This document shows, one piece after another, positions 25,520 to 33,357 of a stretch of DNA of 64,000 bases. The notes beneath the pieces are model-generated. The model ran no database searches and was not told the DNA's origin. It saw nothing but the letters and a program-made list of their open reading frames with translations. Where the stretch lies: contig CAWKNC010000002.1 in assembly GCA_963851045.1 (NCBI GenBank), positions 1,426,001-1,490,000 on the forward strand. The letters run 5' to 3'. Made by a program: the position numbers and the translations under genes. Position 1 is the first letter of the stretch, and each line of letters opens with the position of its first letter. This DNA comes from WHSW01 sp963851045 (GTDB lineage: Bacteria > Actinomycetota > Thermoleophilia > Solirubrobacterales > 70-9).

Positions 25520-26017
25520 ATGCCCACGGAAACGACGACGAAGATTCCGATCGATCAGGAGCAACTGGCTGCGTGGCGGGCCTTCCTGCGAGCGCACTCG
25601 ACGATGCTGCGGCGCATCTCACGCGATCTCGAGGACGAGGGCCTACCGCCGCTCGCGTGGTACGACGTGCTTGCCGCGCTGCGCGATGCGCCTGAGACCA
25701 CCCTGAAGCAGGTGGAGCTGGCCGAGCGGGTGCTGCTGTCGAACAGTGGACTGAGCCGGTTGATCGACAGGATCGAGAGCAAGGGACTCGTCGAACGGCG
25801 CAGCTGCCCGAGCGATCGACGCAGCTTTCACGTGGGGCTGACCGACGAGGGCGCGGAGATGCTCGAGCTGATGTGGCCCGTTTATGCGCGAGGCGTCGCC
25901 GAGGACTTCCTGCCGGCGCTCGGGAGCAATCCGTGCGAGGTACGCCAGATGCTCGAGACGATCGGCAACACTTGCGAGGTCGCTCGCGGGGTCGAGGCAA
26001 CCGAAAGCGTCGAGTAG
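25520..26017 (+). CDS. MarR-family transcriptional regulator
   Basis: A 165-residue winged-helix regulator. The core reads WYDVLAALRDAPETTLKQVE near 47-66 (helix-turn-helix onset), then LIDRIESKGLVERRSCPSDR near 79-98 with the wing. It is divergent from yceI-FMN reductase and likely represses that operon and itself through the palindrome at 25484. Inducer unknown. Confidence 0.9.
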   Translation: MPTETTTKIPIDQEQLAAWRAFLRAHSTMLRRISRDLEDEGLPPLAWYDVLAALRDAPETTLKQVELAERVLLSNSGLSRLIDRIESKGLVERRSCPSDRRSFHVGLTDEGAEMLELMWPVYARGVAEDFLPALGSNPCEVRQMLETIGNTCEVARGVEATESVE

Positions 26018-26018
26018 C

Positions 26019-28364
26019 TCAGGGCCGCCGGACGCGCTCGCAACCGGTCACGGTCTCGTACTGCTCGGCCACCGCAACGTCTCGGCGACCCTGGCCGCAG
26101 TTGATCGTGTCGTCGCCTTTGCCGCCGCGCACGACGTCGTTTCCGGCGCCGCCACGCAGCAGGTCGTCGCCGGCACCGCCGTTGACGCGATCCCGCCCCT
26201 GGTTGCCGTTCAGGCAATCGTTGCCCGCGCGCCCGCGCAGGCGGTCGGCGCCACGCTTTCCGACGATGTTGTCGACACCGGCGGTTCCACGCAGGGAGTC
26301 GGCCTTGCGACCGCCCACCCGCGTCGGCTCTGCGCATGCGGCGGACGGACCTGCGCCGGGCTGGGTTTTCGGTGGCACTGGGAAGTCAGGCGCGACCTCG
26401 AAGTCGTCCGGTAGGACCTTCGGTGCCGGTGCCGCCACCGGACCACTATCAGCGGGCGCCTCGAGCACCGGCAGGCGTAGCTCGAGCTTTGAGACCGTCA
26501 CGTCGCTCTGGACGTTCGACGCACGCGCATAGGGCTCGTCCGACGGCAGCAGCTCGAGCTTTGGAATATGGCCCGCGGCGAACTTCCAGCCGTTGGGGTG
26601 CAGCTGGAAGACCGGGGGCGGGTCGGTACCGACTCGAAGTACGCCACGAGCGACGAGCGTCTGTCGCCCGGTCGCCGGGTCGACGTCCAGGAGGCGCGCA
26701 ACGACCTCGGAGGTCGGCGCCGCAGCGGCGACTTCGGCGACCACGGTCGGCGAGCCCATGAGCGTGTAGCCGCCGGAGGGTGCCGGGTCGAGCCGGTAGG
26801 TGGCGCTTCCAGCCTGGTCGGCTGCAGCCGCGCTCGCGCAGGCGCCGGAGCCGGCGATTGGATCGAAGGCCTGGGAAACCGTCGGTGAGCTCGACCCTGG
26901 GACGATCGTTTTCGCCGGAGCGGACTTAAACCGGACCTCTCCCGGTGCGATCGCCGCCCAGTTGGCGGCGCGGTACGGAGCGTCTGCAGCGAGGTCGTCG
27001 AAGGGGCCGGTGGATCCTCCCGACGGGGTGGCGGCCGGGCATGTCTGGGTCAGGGTCTGAACGCCGCGGAACGGTTCTGGGCCGACGTCCTTGACGTAGT
27101 GGTCGAACCAGGCGTGCACCTCGCGGCTTCGAAACTGCGCGTCGGCGGGCTTGTTTTGGCCGCGCTGGTGCCCGTGGTCGGTGAAGATCAACGAGATCGG
27201 ATTCGCCGGATACTGCGCGCGGGTGCGGTTGTAGTAGCGGATGGCCTCATCGGGCGGGAAGAGGTCGTCCGTCCAGCCGTTGGAGATCAGCATCGGCGCG
27301 GGTGGCACGGAGTGGTCGATGTAGTACGAGGAGTGGTGTCGGGTGAGCTCCTCGATGATGTCTGCGGCCAACGGGTTTTGGTCGTAGGGCTCGCCGCCGT
27401 TGATCAGCCCGTACCAGTTGACGAGATCGGCGTCGGGATCGGTACCCGGAGGCGCGTAGTTGCTCGAGGCGGCGCCGAGGCCGAAGAGGCCGGCCACGAA
27501 GGAGCGCTTTTCGACGCCGATCGGAAACTGGCCGTCGAGGCCTAGGTAGGGAGCGTCAGCAACGTAATCGAGGGTCGAGCCGTTTGGCTGCAGCGAGGCC
27601 GCCAGATCGCTCCAGGGGATGTCGGGCGCTGCCGCGGCGATCTTCATCGCCTGCCCCTCCGGGCTGAGCCAGGGTGTAAGCGTGCCGTCGACAGGTCCGG
27701 CGAGCTCGCCGCCGATCATCTTGCGGTCGCGCAGCGCACCGAGGGCCATCGAGATGCCACCCCCGTATGAGCTCCCCATCGAGGCGATCCGCTGTGGATC
27801 GATGAGTCCGGCGCCCGCGGAGCCGCCGGTCGCATCGCGGTCGGCGAGCGCTTCGAAGACCTCCTGCGCGTCGCGGACCTCGTAGCGGGTGTCCATCAGA
27901 TGGTTGTAGCCCTCGGCGCAGACCGGCTGTAGCCGCTTGGGATCGGTCCCGCCACACGAGTTGCCCCAACCGCGGTCGCTCATGCTGAACACGGCGTAGC
28001 CATCGTCGAGCCATTGCTGGAGATTGCCGCTGGCGAAGCCGAGCTTGGCTCCTCCCCAGCCGTGGAATACGCCGACGATCGGGAAGTTTCCGTCGGCTCC
28101 GGATGGGGGCGCGGGAGGAAAGCCGACGTTGATATCGATCGGCGCCCCGTCGAAGGTCGTGAAGATGCCCGAGCACCAGCGCTCACCGGCATTGTCGCCG
28201 ACCTGCGGCGTGCAGACGAGGTCGCCCGCCGGGTCGTTGGGCACCGAGTTGTCATTCGGAACGGTGGCGATGGTCGCTGCCGCGGGAGCGACGACCGCCA
28301 GCGAAGCCGCGATGGCTGCACAGATCGCCCATACGCCCAGCTTGCCCCTGTGCCTCTGCCGCAT
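26019..28364 (-). CDS. Secreted CocE/NonD-type hydrolase with RTX-like tail
   Basis: A 781-residue exported serine hydrolase. A signal peptide covers ~1-31. The alpha/beta-hydrolase domain has the nucleophile elbow SMGSSYGGG near 197, as in X-Pro dipeptidyl-peptidase and cocaine-esterase relatives, followed by a jelly-roll region. The last ~90 residues (from ADSLRGTAGVDNIVG) are hemolysin-type calcium-binding nonapeptides such as GGAGDDLLRGGAGNDVV. The mixture suggests a surface or secreted peptidase or esterase; substrate unknown. Its stop is one base after the marR gene. Confidence 0.82.
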   Translation of the reverse strand: MRQRHRGKLGVWAICAAIAASLAVVAPAAATIATVPNDNSVPNDPAGDLVCTPQVGDNAGERWCSGIFTTFDGAPIDINVGFPPAPPSGADGNFPIVGVFHGWGGAKLGFASGNLQQWLDDGYAVFSMSDRGWGNSCGGTDPKRLQPVCAEGYNHLMDTRYEVRDAQEVFEALADRDATGGSAGAGLIDPQRIASMGSSYGGGISMALGALRDRKMIGGELAGPVDGTLTPWLSPEGQAMKIAAAAPDIPWSDLAASLQPNGSTLDYVADAPYLGLDGQFPIGVEKRSFVAGLFGLGAASSNYAPPGTDPDADLVNWYGLINGGEPYDQNPLAADIIEELTRHHSSYYIDHSVPPAPMLISNGWTDDLFPPDEAIRYYNRTRAQYPANPISLIFTDHGHQRGQNKPADAQFRSREVHAWFDHYVKDVGPEPFRGVQTLTQTCPAATPSGGSTGPFDDLAADAPYRAANWAAIAPGEVRFKSAPAKTIVPGSSSPTVSQAFDPIAGSGACASAAAADQAGSATYRLDPAPSGGYTLMGSPTVVAEVAAAAPTSEVVARLLDVDPATGRQTLVARGVLRVGTDPPPVFQLHPNGWKFAAGHIPKLELLPSDEPYARASNVQSDVTVSKLELRLPVLEAPADSGPVAAPAPKVLPDDFEVAPDFPVPPKTQPGAGPSAACAEPTRVGGRKADSLRGTAGVDNIVGKRGADRLRGRAGNDCLNGNQGRDRVNGGAGDDLLRGGAGNDVVRGGKGDDTINCGQGRRDVAVAEQYETVTGCERVRRP

Positions 28365-28427
28365 CCCGCCCCTCTCCTTGCCTTTCTCGCCTGCGACCCT
28401 AACCGGCGGGCAGCTGCGGCGCGCCGG

Positions 28428-29297
28428 TCAGGCGAAGTGCGAGCGAGCGCGAGCGGCGACGAGGTCCGGGTACTCGTCGGCGATGAAGTGCCCGCAATTG
28501 GGGACGATCTCGGTCGTCATCGAGTCGGCATGGGCCTCGTATCCGGCGACGAGAGTGGGCGTGATCACGGGATCGCGATCGCCGACGAGGAGGTGCGTTG
28601 GTGTCCGTAGGCGGGTGCCCGCGTAGCGGCCGCGTGCAACGGGGAGTGCCTCGCGTAGGACGAAGGTGCGGTAGACGGACACGCAGGCGCGTGAGCGGGC
28701 CGGTTCGGAGAGGTTGTCGACGAACGCGTCGAGCTCGGCGGGCGTGAATCCGGATCGGGTTGCGGTGCCGCCCTGGAGGATCAGACGGACGTAGGCGCGG
28801 GTGCGGTGCAACGCGTAGCCGAGCAGAGGGGTGATGTTCAGGAGCTGGTACCAAAAGCGCGGCAGTTGACGCCAATCGGGGCCGATGGACTGCCAGGGGT
28901 GGGCGATGCCAAGCGCGAGGAAGTGCGAAAAGCGGTCGGGCTCGCGCAGGCACGCCAGAAAGCCGATCCATCCGCCCCAGTCGTGGCCGACGAGCTTGAC
29001 GCGGTCGAGCTCGAGCGCGTCGAGAACGGCGAGCACGTCGGAGGCGAGGTTTTCCTTGTCGTAGCCGAAGCGGGGCGCGTCCGACCAGCCGAAGCCGCGA
29101 AGGTCGAGGGCGATAACGCGGTGGTCCTTGGCGAGCTCGGGCAGGAGGTGGCGCCACTCGTAGTGGTGCTGAGGCCAGCCGTGGAGCAGGAGTACGGGGT
29201 CGCCGTCGGGCGGGCCGGCCTCGGCGATGTGAAAGCGAAGACCGCGGGCGCTGACGTAGCGGTGGCTGACGCCGGGGAGTTCGGGTGGATCGGGCAA
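28428..29297 (-). CDS. Alpha/beta hydrolase, epoxide-hydrolase type
   Basis: A 289-residue soluble hydrolase. HGWPQHHYEW forms the oxyanion region, GHDWGGW is the nucleophile elbow with Asp as in epoxide hydrolases and haloalkane dehalogenases, and NCGHFIADEYP carries the catalytic His near the end. I prefer TTG at 29297; the frame extends to an ATG at 29408 that would overlap the VOC gene by 73 bp and adds an Arg-rich stretch. Substrate unknown. Confidence 0.8.
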   Translation of the reverse strand: MPDPPELPGVSHRYVSARGLRFHIAEAGPPDGDPVLLLHGWPQHHYEWRHLLPELAKDHRVIALDLRGFGWSDAPRFGYDKENLASDVLAVLDALELDRVKLVGHDWGGWIGFLACLREPDRFSHFLALGIAHPWQSIGPDWRQLPRFWYQLLNITPLLGYALHRTRAYVRLILQGGTATRSGFTPAELDAFVDNLSEPARSRACVSVYRTFVLREALPVARGRYAGTRLRTPTHLLVGDRDPVITPTLVAGYEAHADSMTTEIVPNCGHFIADEYPDLVAARARSHFA

Positions 29298-29315
29298 GCC
29301 GTGGAAGCTAGCGGC

Positions 29316-29329
29316 GGTTCCGCGGAACC
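29316..29329. repeat. 14-bp perfect palindrome
   Basis: GGTTCCGCGGAACC lies between the VOC gene stop and the hydrolase start. It could be an operator half or a small stem; no U-run follows, so it is not a clear terminator. Confidence 0.35.
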
Positions 29330-29335
29330 CCGTTG

Positions 29336-29776
29336 CTAGGCGTCGTCGGGCCAGACGAGCTGGCCGTTGTCGTCGAATGAGGAGCCGGGCACCCACGCGA
29401 CTTCCCACGCGTTGTTCTCGGGATCGGCAAATTGGGCGGAGCGCCCGCCCCAGTCCATCGTCTCCGGCTCGGCGAGGATGGTGGCACCGGCGTCGCGAGC
29501 TTCGTCGATGACGGCATCGACCTCGTCGGGTTCGGCGACGTTGATCGCGAGGTTGGTGCCCTTGAAGGCGAGGGGCGGTGGCAGTTCAGTCGCGTTGGCA
29601 TCGCGCGCGAGCGATTCGAGTGAGTAGATCGCGAGGTTCGCGCCGTCGAGCATGAACATGGCAACCTCGTCGTTGGCGAAGTTGACCGACCAGCCCAAGC
29701 GCTCGTAGAAGGCCTGGAGGGCGGGAACGTCGCGGGCGCCGAGCGTCGCGAAGGTGATGCGAGCGGGAATCGTCAT
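29336..29776 (-). CDS. VOC (glyoxalase/bleomycin-resistance) family protein
   Basis: A 146-residue VOC-fold protein, a two-module metal-binding barrel. The pattern ITFATLGARDVPALQAFYER begins the first beta-alpha module, and the second ends in SAQFADPENNAWEVAWVPG, with the DPENN/E metal-ligand motif. The reaction is not assignable. It overlaps the upstream antitoxin by 4 bp (ATGA), an unexpected partner for an antitoxin. Confidence 0.85.
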   Translation of the reverse strand: MTIPARITFATLGARDVPALQAFYERLGWSVNFANDEVAMFMLDGANLAIYSLESLARDANATELPPPLAFKGTNLAINVAEPDEVDAVIDEARDAGATILAEPETMDWGGRSAQFADPENNAWEVAWVPGSSFDDNGQLVWPDDA

Positions 29777-29952
29777 CCGACGACCTCGAGCTTGGGCGGG
29801 GATGACGGCGCGATCAACTGCTCGTGCGGAGGCGAGAGGCGCGCGTACGGCTTGCCGCGGCGGGTGATGAGAAACGTCTCGCCCCCAGAGGCACGTTCCA
29901 TGTACCAGCCCATCTTCTGCCGATACTCGTAAGCCCCGAGCGTTGTCGTCAC
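29773..29952 (-). CDS. Phd/YefM-type antitoxin
   Basis: A 59-residue prevent-host-death family antitoxin. It has the family pattern GAYEYRQKMGWYMERASGGE near 6-25, then FLITRRGKPYARLSPP near 28-43. The GTG at 29952 is the standard N-terminus (VTTTLGAYE), seven bases after tRNA-Ala. No toxin gene is adjacent; the next gene is a VOC protein translated from a 4-bp overlap. The same frame is open upstream through the tRNA into the nuclease gene, so a longer fusion product is possible. Confidence 0.75.
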   Translation of the reverse strand: MTTTLGAYEYRQKMGWYMERASGGETFLITRRGKPYARLSPPHEQLIAPSSPPKLEVVG

Positions 29953-30447
29953 CGAAGAGTGGAGCTGGTGGGACTCGAACCCACGGCCTTCGCACTGCCA
30001 GTGCGACGCTCTGCCCAGCTGAGCTACAGCCCCATCGAGTTGGTACTCGGCGGCCCAGTTTAGACACGCCCGCTGACGATTCTTGGGCTCGGTGAGCCGG
30101 AGCATGATCTGGGATCGCCCATCCGTGACGGAGACCGGAAGGAGGTAGCAAGTGTCCGTGTCTCCGCAATAGGCGGCAATCGCATCGACTTGATCCGCCG
30201 TGTAGGTGGTTCGGATGAAGCCCTGGGGTCCGCGGCGGTTGGTGACACAACGAACCGTGATGACCTCCCCGGTCGACGAAGCCCATTTGCACTGAACCCG
30301 AAGAAGCGCGTCTCCTAGCTCGAAGATTAGGTCGTAGCGCTCGTGCTCCGTCATCGGGCGAGATACCGGGATCCCCAGCCGAGCCGCCTCCGCCGCGATC
30401 TTCAGTTCGGCGACATTTCCCTTGACGTTCGGGTCGTGGTCCGACAC
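29773..30447 (-). CDS. I-Ssp6803I-like PD-(D/E)XK nuclease ORF running through tRNA-Ala
   Basis: From GTG 30447 the frame encodes a PD-(D/E)XK nuclease of the 'group I intron-associated endonuclease' family (PF11645, I-Ssp6803I). Visible are an N-terminal helix KGNVAELKIAAEAARLGIPV, the catalytic core YDLIFELGDALLRVQCKW (Asp, then Q-x-K), and the conserved YCGDTDTCYLLPVS and RLTEPKNRQRACLNWA blocks. No stop precedes the tRNA: the frame enters it at G1, reading GAVAQLGRASHWQC, and continues into the antitoxin to stop at 29773. The nuclease itself ends about 30034. It is freestanding here, with no group I intron visible. Confidence 0.7.
   Translation of the reverse strand: MSDHDPNVKGNVAELKIAAEAARLGIPVSRPMTEHERYDLIFELGDALLRVQCKWASSTGEVITVRCVTNRRGPQGFIRTTYTADQVDAIAAYCGDTDTCYLLPVSVTDGRSQIMLRLTEPKNRQRACLNWAAEYQLDGAVAQLGRASHWQCEGRGFESHQLHSSVTTTLGAYEYRQKMGWYMERASGGETFLITRRGKPYARLSPPHEQLIAPSSPPKLEVVG
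29960..30033 (-). tRNA. tRNA-Ala (anticodon GGC)
   Basis: On the minus strand the 74 nucleotides fold as GGGGCTG/CAGCTCC acceptor stem (one G-U pair), D arm with GCTCAGCTGGGCAGAGC, anticodon stem TCGCA/TGCGA with loop CTGGCAG (anticodon GGC), a short variable loop, and T arm GTGGGTTCGAGTCCCAC. No CCA is encoded. It is embedded in an open reading frame on the same strand. Confidence 0.96.
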
Positions 30448-30487
30448 GAACGCATGTTCGCATTCGTGGCGGACGGAATCGGGCTCG

Positions 30488-31400
30488 TCAGAGCCCGAGC
30501 TGCTGTTTGCAGTACGCGTCGCGAGTCGGGCCGTAGTCCTGCATCGCGGGCGTCGCGATCTGCTGCGCCCACTGCGCGGCGTAGGCCTGGATCGAGGCCG
30601 CAACCTCGGCGCGCTCCTCCTCCGTCTTCGGCGTTCACCAAGCGCTCCGCGTTGCGCCAGACGTTCTCCCTCCACTCGCGAACGAGCTCGAGGCCGGCGA
30701 CATCATCGGCGGGAAGGAAGTCCGGATTCGAGACACCGATCAGCGGGTCGTAGCGGTCGCGGACCGCCGCCACAACCCGCTCATACCCCGCGCTGAGCAC
30801 CTCGTTGAACCTGTCGTGATCGACCTTGCGCGAGTTTCCCTTGCGGTCTCGCAGCCCGAGCTGCGCCAGCACGAACGGCATGTCGTTCTGTACGTGTGCG
30901 TTGATTCCCAACAGCATGTCCTGCACGCCGGCTACGTCCGGGCTCGCCGCCGCCTCGAACGCGATCCGCCACGCCTCCGGCACCGGGCCACCGCGCTCGT
31001 GCATCCGAATCGTGCGGAAATAGACGTTGGCAAACAGCGCGTCCTCGCGGAAGAAGAACTTCTTGAACCTCAACACCGCCGGATCGGCCACAAGCGCGTC
31101 GCGCGCGGTCCGCGTCAACTCCAGGTACGTCGTGTCGAACACCGCGCGGTGATCGCAGCCCAGCTTGTTCTGCATCGCGACCATCCGCTGGATCTCGACG
31201 CGCACGCACTTGAACTTCGCCACCTTGCAGTTCGCAATCCGGTTCGGATGCGCCTGATTCGGACTCGGCAACGCCGGCAGGTACTGCGTGTACGAAACCC
31301 CCGGCGGCGGCGCGGCCGGCGCCTGAGCGACCAGGCCCGAGCACACGGCCAATGCCGCGGCGACGAGCGCCAGCATCCCCCGTCGGCCTCTCCCAGCCAT
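30488..31400 (-). pseudogene. DUF5995 exported protein, frameshifted near C-terminus
   Basis: A DUF5995 protein, function unknown, with a signal peptide (about 1-29) and a helical body rich in conserved Arg/Asn motifs such as LLGINAHVQNDMPFVLAQLG. After WRENVWRNAERLVNA (to ~30630) the frame turns to nonsense and overruns the nuclease gene. One base out, the proper end reads KTEEERAEVAASIQAYAAQW and on to DAYCKQQLGL, with a stop at 30488, 40 bases before the nuclease start. So one extra base near 30627-30634 breaks the gene. Either a genuine mutation or a sequence error. Confidence 0.75.
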
Positions 31401-31445
31401 CCCGGCCGATCGTAATCAAGCCGGCCGCGACCGGCGCCGGTCCGA

Positions 31446-32285
31446 TTAGGCGGTCAGCTCGCCCTCTTCGGCCAGCTCGCCGTCCTCGACCTCGAGCACC
31501 AACCGGTCAAAACGCCGGCCGCGCACCCTGAATTCAAACGGCGCCCGCTCCTCGAGCTCGCGCAGCAGCTCAACCGGCTGGTCGAGGCGCATCTCCAGCG
31601 TCGCCCGACCCGCCGCGAACCGCTTCACCGAAATCTCGCTGGTCGCCCCGATCCCGCCGGCCGCGTCCTCGAACCCGACCAGCTGCGAGAAGTCCGACAA
31701 CGGTCCCACCTCGACCTCGACCATCCCGTTGAAAAGATCCTCCGCCTCGACCTCGCCATGACCATTCGCTTGCACGGCCGCGGCGAACTCCGCCAACGCG
31801 GGCTCCGGCTCACCATCGGCGCGGGCAATCCGCTTGATCGACTCATGCAGCGCGTCGATCAGCCTGTCCCTCGTCTCCACAGGGCGGCGCGAGACCTCGG
31901 CAACCCGATCGGCCAACTCGGCCGCATCGCGCAGCGCCCGCAGGCGAATTCGCGTCGCCTGACCGCGCGCAGAACTGCGAAGCCCATCGAGCTCCATCGC
32001 CAGTGCGGTCAGCGCCGTCTCGACCTCCGCGCCCCTCCCCCGCTCCTCCTCGAGCTCTGCACGCATCGCCTGCGCCGCGCGCTCGCTCGCGACCACCCGA
32101 TCCGCGAGCCACGCCACCGAACGCTCAAGCTCATCGATCCGCTGACGCCGATGCTCCAGCTCCGCGGCATGGCGGGCCAGCGCGTTCGCGCTGTCGTTCA
32201 ACGCCTGATCACGCCGCGCCAGCGCCGCGTCTACATCCTCGCGCCGGTAACCCAGCAGCGACCGTCTCAGCCTCTCGCGTGCGAT
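31446..32285 (-). CDS. DivIVA-like coiled-coil protein, start codon unclear
   Basis: Upstream of the TTG at 32201 (a 251-residue frame), the frame stays open to the rsfS stop and encodes RSLLGYRREDVDAALARRDQ, a DivIVA N-terminal signature (LxGYxxxxVDxxL). A long coiled coil rich in Glu, Arg and Ala follows (about 30-120), then a compact C-terminal domain of unknown type. No ATG, GTG or TTG precedes the signature; ATC at 32285 would give ARERLRRSLLGY after it and sits seven bases after a TACTTT box. Probably polar scaffold or septum-associated, by analogy. Confidence 0.6.
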   Translation of the reverse strand: MARERLRRSLLGYRREDVDAALARRDQALNDSANALARHAAELEHRRQRIDELERSVAWLADRVVASERAAQAMRAELEEERGRGAEVETALTALAMELDGLRSSARGQATRIRLRALRDAAELADRVAEVSRRPVETRDRLIDALHESIKRIARADGEPEPALAEFAAAVQANGHGEVEAEDLFNGMVEVEVGPLSDFSQLVGFEDAAGGIGATSEISVKRFAAGRATLEMRLDQPVELLRELEERAPFEFRVRGRRFDRLVLEVEDGELAEEGELTA

Positions 32286-32324
32286 GGACGAAAAGTAGGC
32301 CCGCGGCCGGACGGATCGGGTGCG

Positions 32325-32747
32325 CTAATCAGCGTCGGCGGCCGACTCGCCGAGTCCGAGATCCAATCGCCCTCGTTCGCCCCACAGCCGTTCGAGCCGA
32401 TACCGCTCTCGCATCTCCGGAACCTGCACGTGGAGAACGCAGTCCAAATAGTCGACCAGCACCCAGCGCGCCTCCGCCTCGCCCTCAACGCGCGACGGCA
32501 ACAGCCCGAAGTCGCGCTTCATCCGCAGCCGGACGTCGTCGACGATCGCCTTCGCGAGACGCTCGTTGCGCGCCGTGGCGATCACCAGAAAGTCCGCGTA
32601 GGACACCAGCTCGCGCACGTCGGCGGCGACGATCTCCTCGCCGAGCTTGTCGTCGACGATCGCCGCGATGGCGCGCGCCAGGTCGGCCGAATCCGGGCGC
32701 GCCTCCTCCGCGACCTCCTGACGACGCTGTTCAGGCGCGGGGCTCAC
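32325..32747 (-). CDS. rsfS: Ribosomal silencing factor RsfS
   Basis: RsfS binds ribosomal protein L14 and prevents subunit joining when nutrients are scarce. The 140-residue protein has the family core ADFLVIATARNERLAKAIVDD near 54-74 and WVLVDYLDCVLHVQ near 95-108. The GTG start overlaps the nadD stop by 4 bp (GTGA), the common nadD-rsfS pairing. Confidence 0.93.
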   Translation of the reverse strand: MSPAPEQRRQEVAEEARPDSADLARAIAAIVDDKLGEEIVAADVRELVSYADFLVIATARNERLAKAIVDDVRLRMKRDFGLLPSRVEGEAEARWVLVDYLDCVLHVQVPEMRERYRLERLWGERGRLDLGLGESAADAD

Positions 32748-33355
32748 GCGGTCACCGCCTCGCGGTAGAGGCCGCGCCGCTCGATCGCCTCGCGCACCCC
32801 GTCAGCAACGATGTAGCGAATCGGGCCTCCGCCAGCGACGCGCTCGCGGATACCCGTCGATGAAACGTCGATCTCCGGCATCCGGACGATCTCAGACCGC
32901 TCCCCCACTCCGAGTCGCTCCAGAGCCGCCTCCGCGTTGGCGATCGGCGTTCCAGGACGCGCGGCGATCCCGACCCGCGCCAGCTCGACGACCCGTTCCG
33001 GCCGCTTCCACGACTCCAGCGATGCCGCCACATCCGCGCCCATCAACAGCCACTTCTCATCATCTGGGTGATACTCGAGCAGCCTCTCAAGAGTGAGATA
33101 GGTGAAGGACGGGCCCTCGCCCGCCACCTCCCAATCGATGACCTCGAGCATCGGATCATTCGCCGCCGCCATGCGCGTCATCTCGAGGCGTACCTCCGGT
33201 CCGGGCTCCGGTTCGATCAGCTTGTGCGGCGCCTCCCCCGTAGGCACCAGCAGGACCCGTTCGAGCCCGAGCTGGAACGCAGCCTCCTGAGCAAGCACGA
33301 GATGCCCGATATGGGGCGGGTTGAACGCGCCTCCGAGAATCCCTAGTGCGGAGAC
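32744..33355 (-). CDS. nadD: Nicotinate-nucleotide adenylyltransferase, non-standard start
   Basis: NadD joins nicotinate mononucleotide and ATP for NAD synthesis. The first standard start is GTG at 33298, but that would delete the nucleotide-binding motif GGAFNPPHIGHLV, which is encoded in frame just upstream (33299-33345). That region has no ATG/GTG/TTG before the proA stop. GTC at 33355, giving VSALGILGG, is the position where a start is expected. The rest is complete, including ISSTxIR as VSSTGIRERV. Length with the extension is ~203 residues, normal for the family. Confidence 0.85.
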   Translation of the reverse strand, partial: VSALGILGGAFNPPHIGHLVLAQEAAFQLGLERVLLVPTGEAPHKLIEPEPGPEVRLEMTRMAAANDPMLEVIDWEVAGEGPSFTYLTLERLLEYHPDDEKWLLMGADVAASLESWKRPERVVELARVGIAARPGTPIANAEAALERLGVGERSEIVRMPEIDVSSTGIRERVAGGGPIRYIVADGVREAIERRGLYREAVTA

Positions 33356-33357
33356 GC

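Noticed and set aside
29953..30447. Group I intron around the nuclease
   Set aside because: The tRNA is intact with no interrupted anticodon loop, and no intron core was recognised, so the nuclease is treated as freestanding.
29336..30463. 375-codon minus-strand frame across the VOC gene and the tRNA
   Set aside because: Only its last 146 residues are a VOC protein with its own ATG at 29776; the rest is out of frame with the nuclease and unlike any protein.
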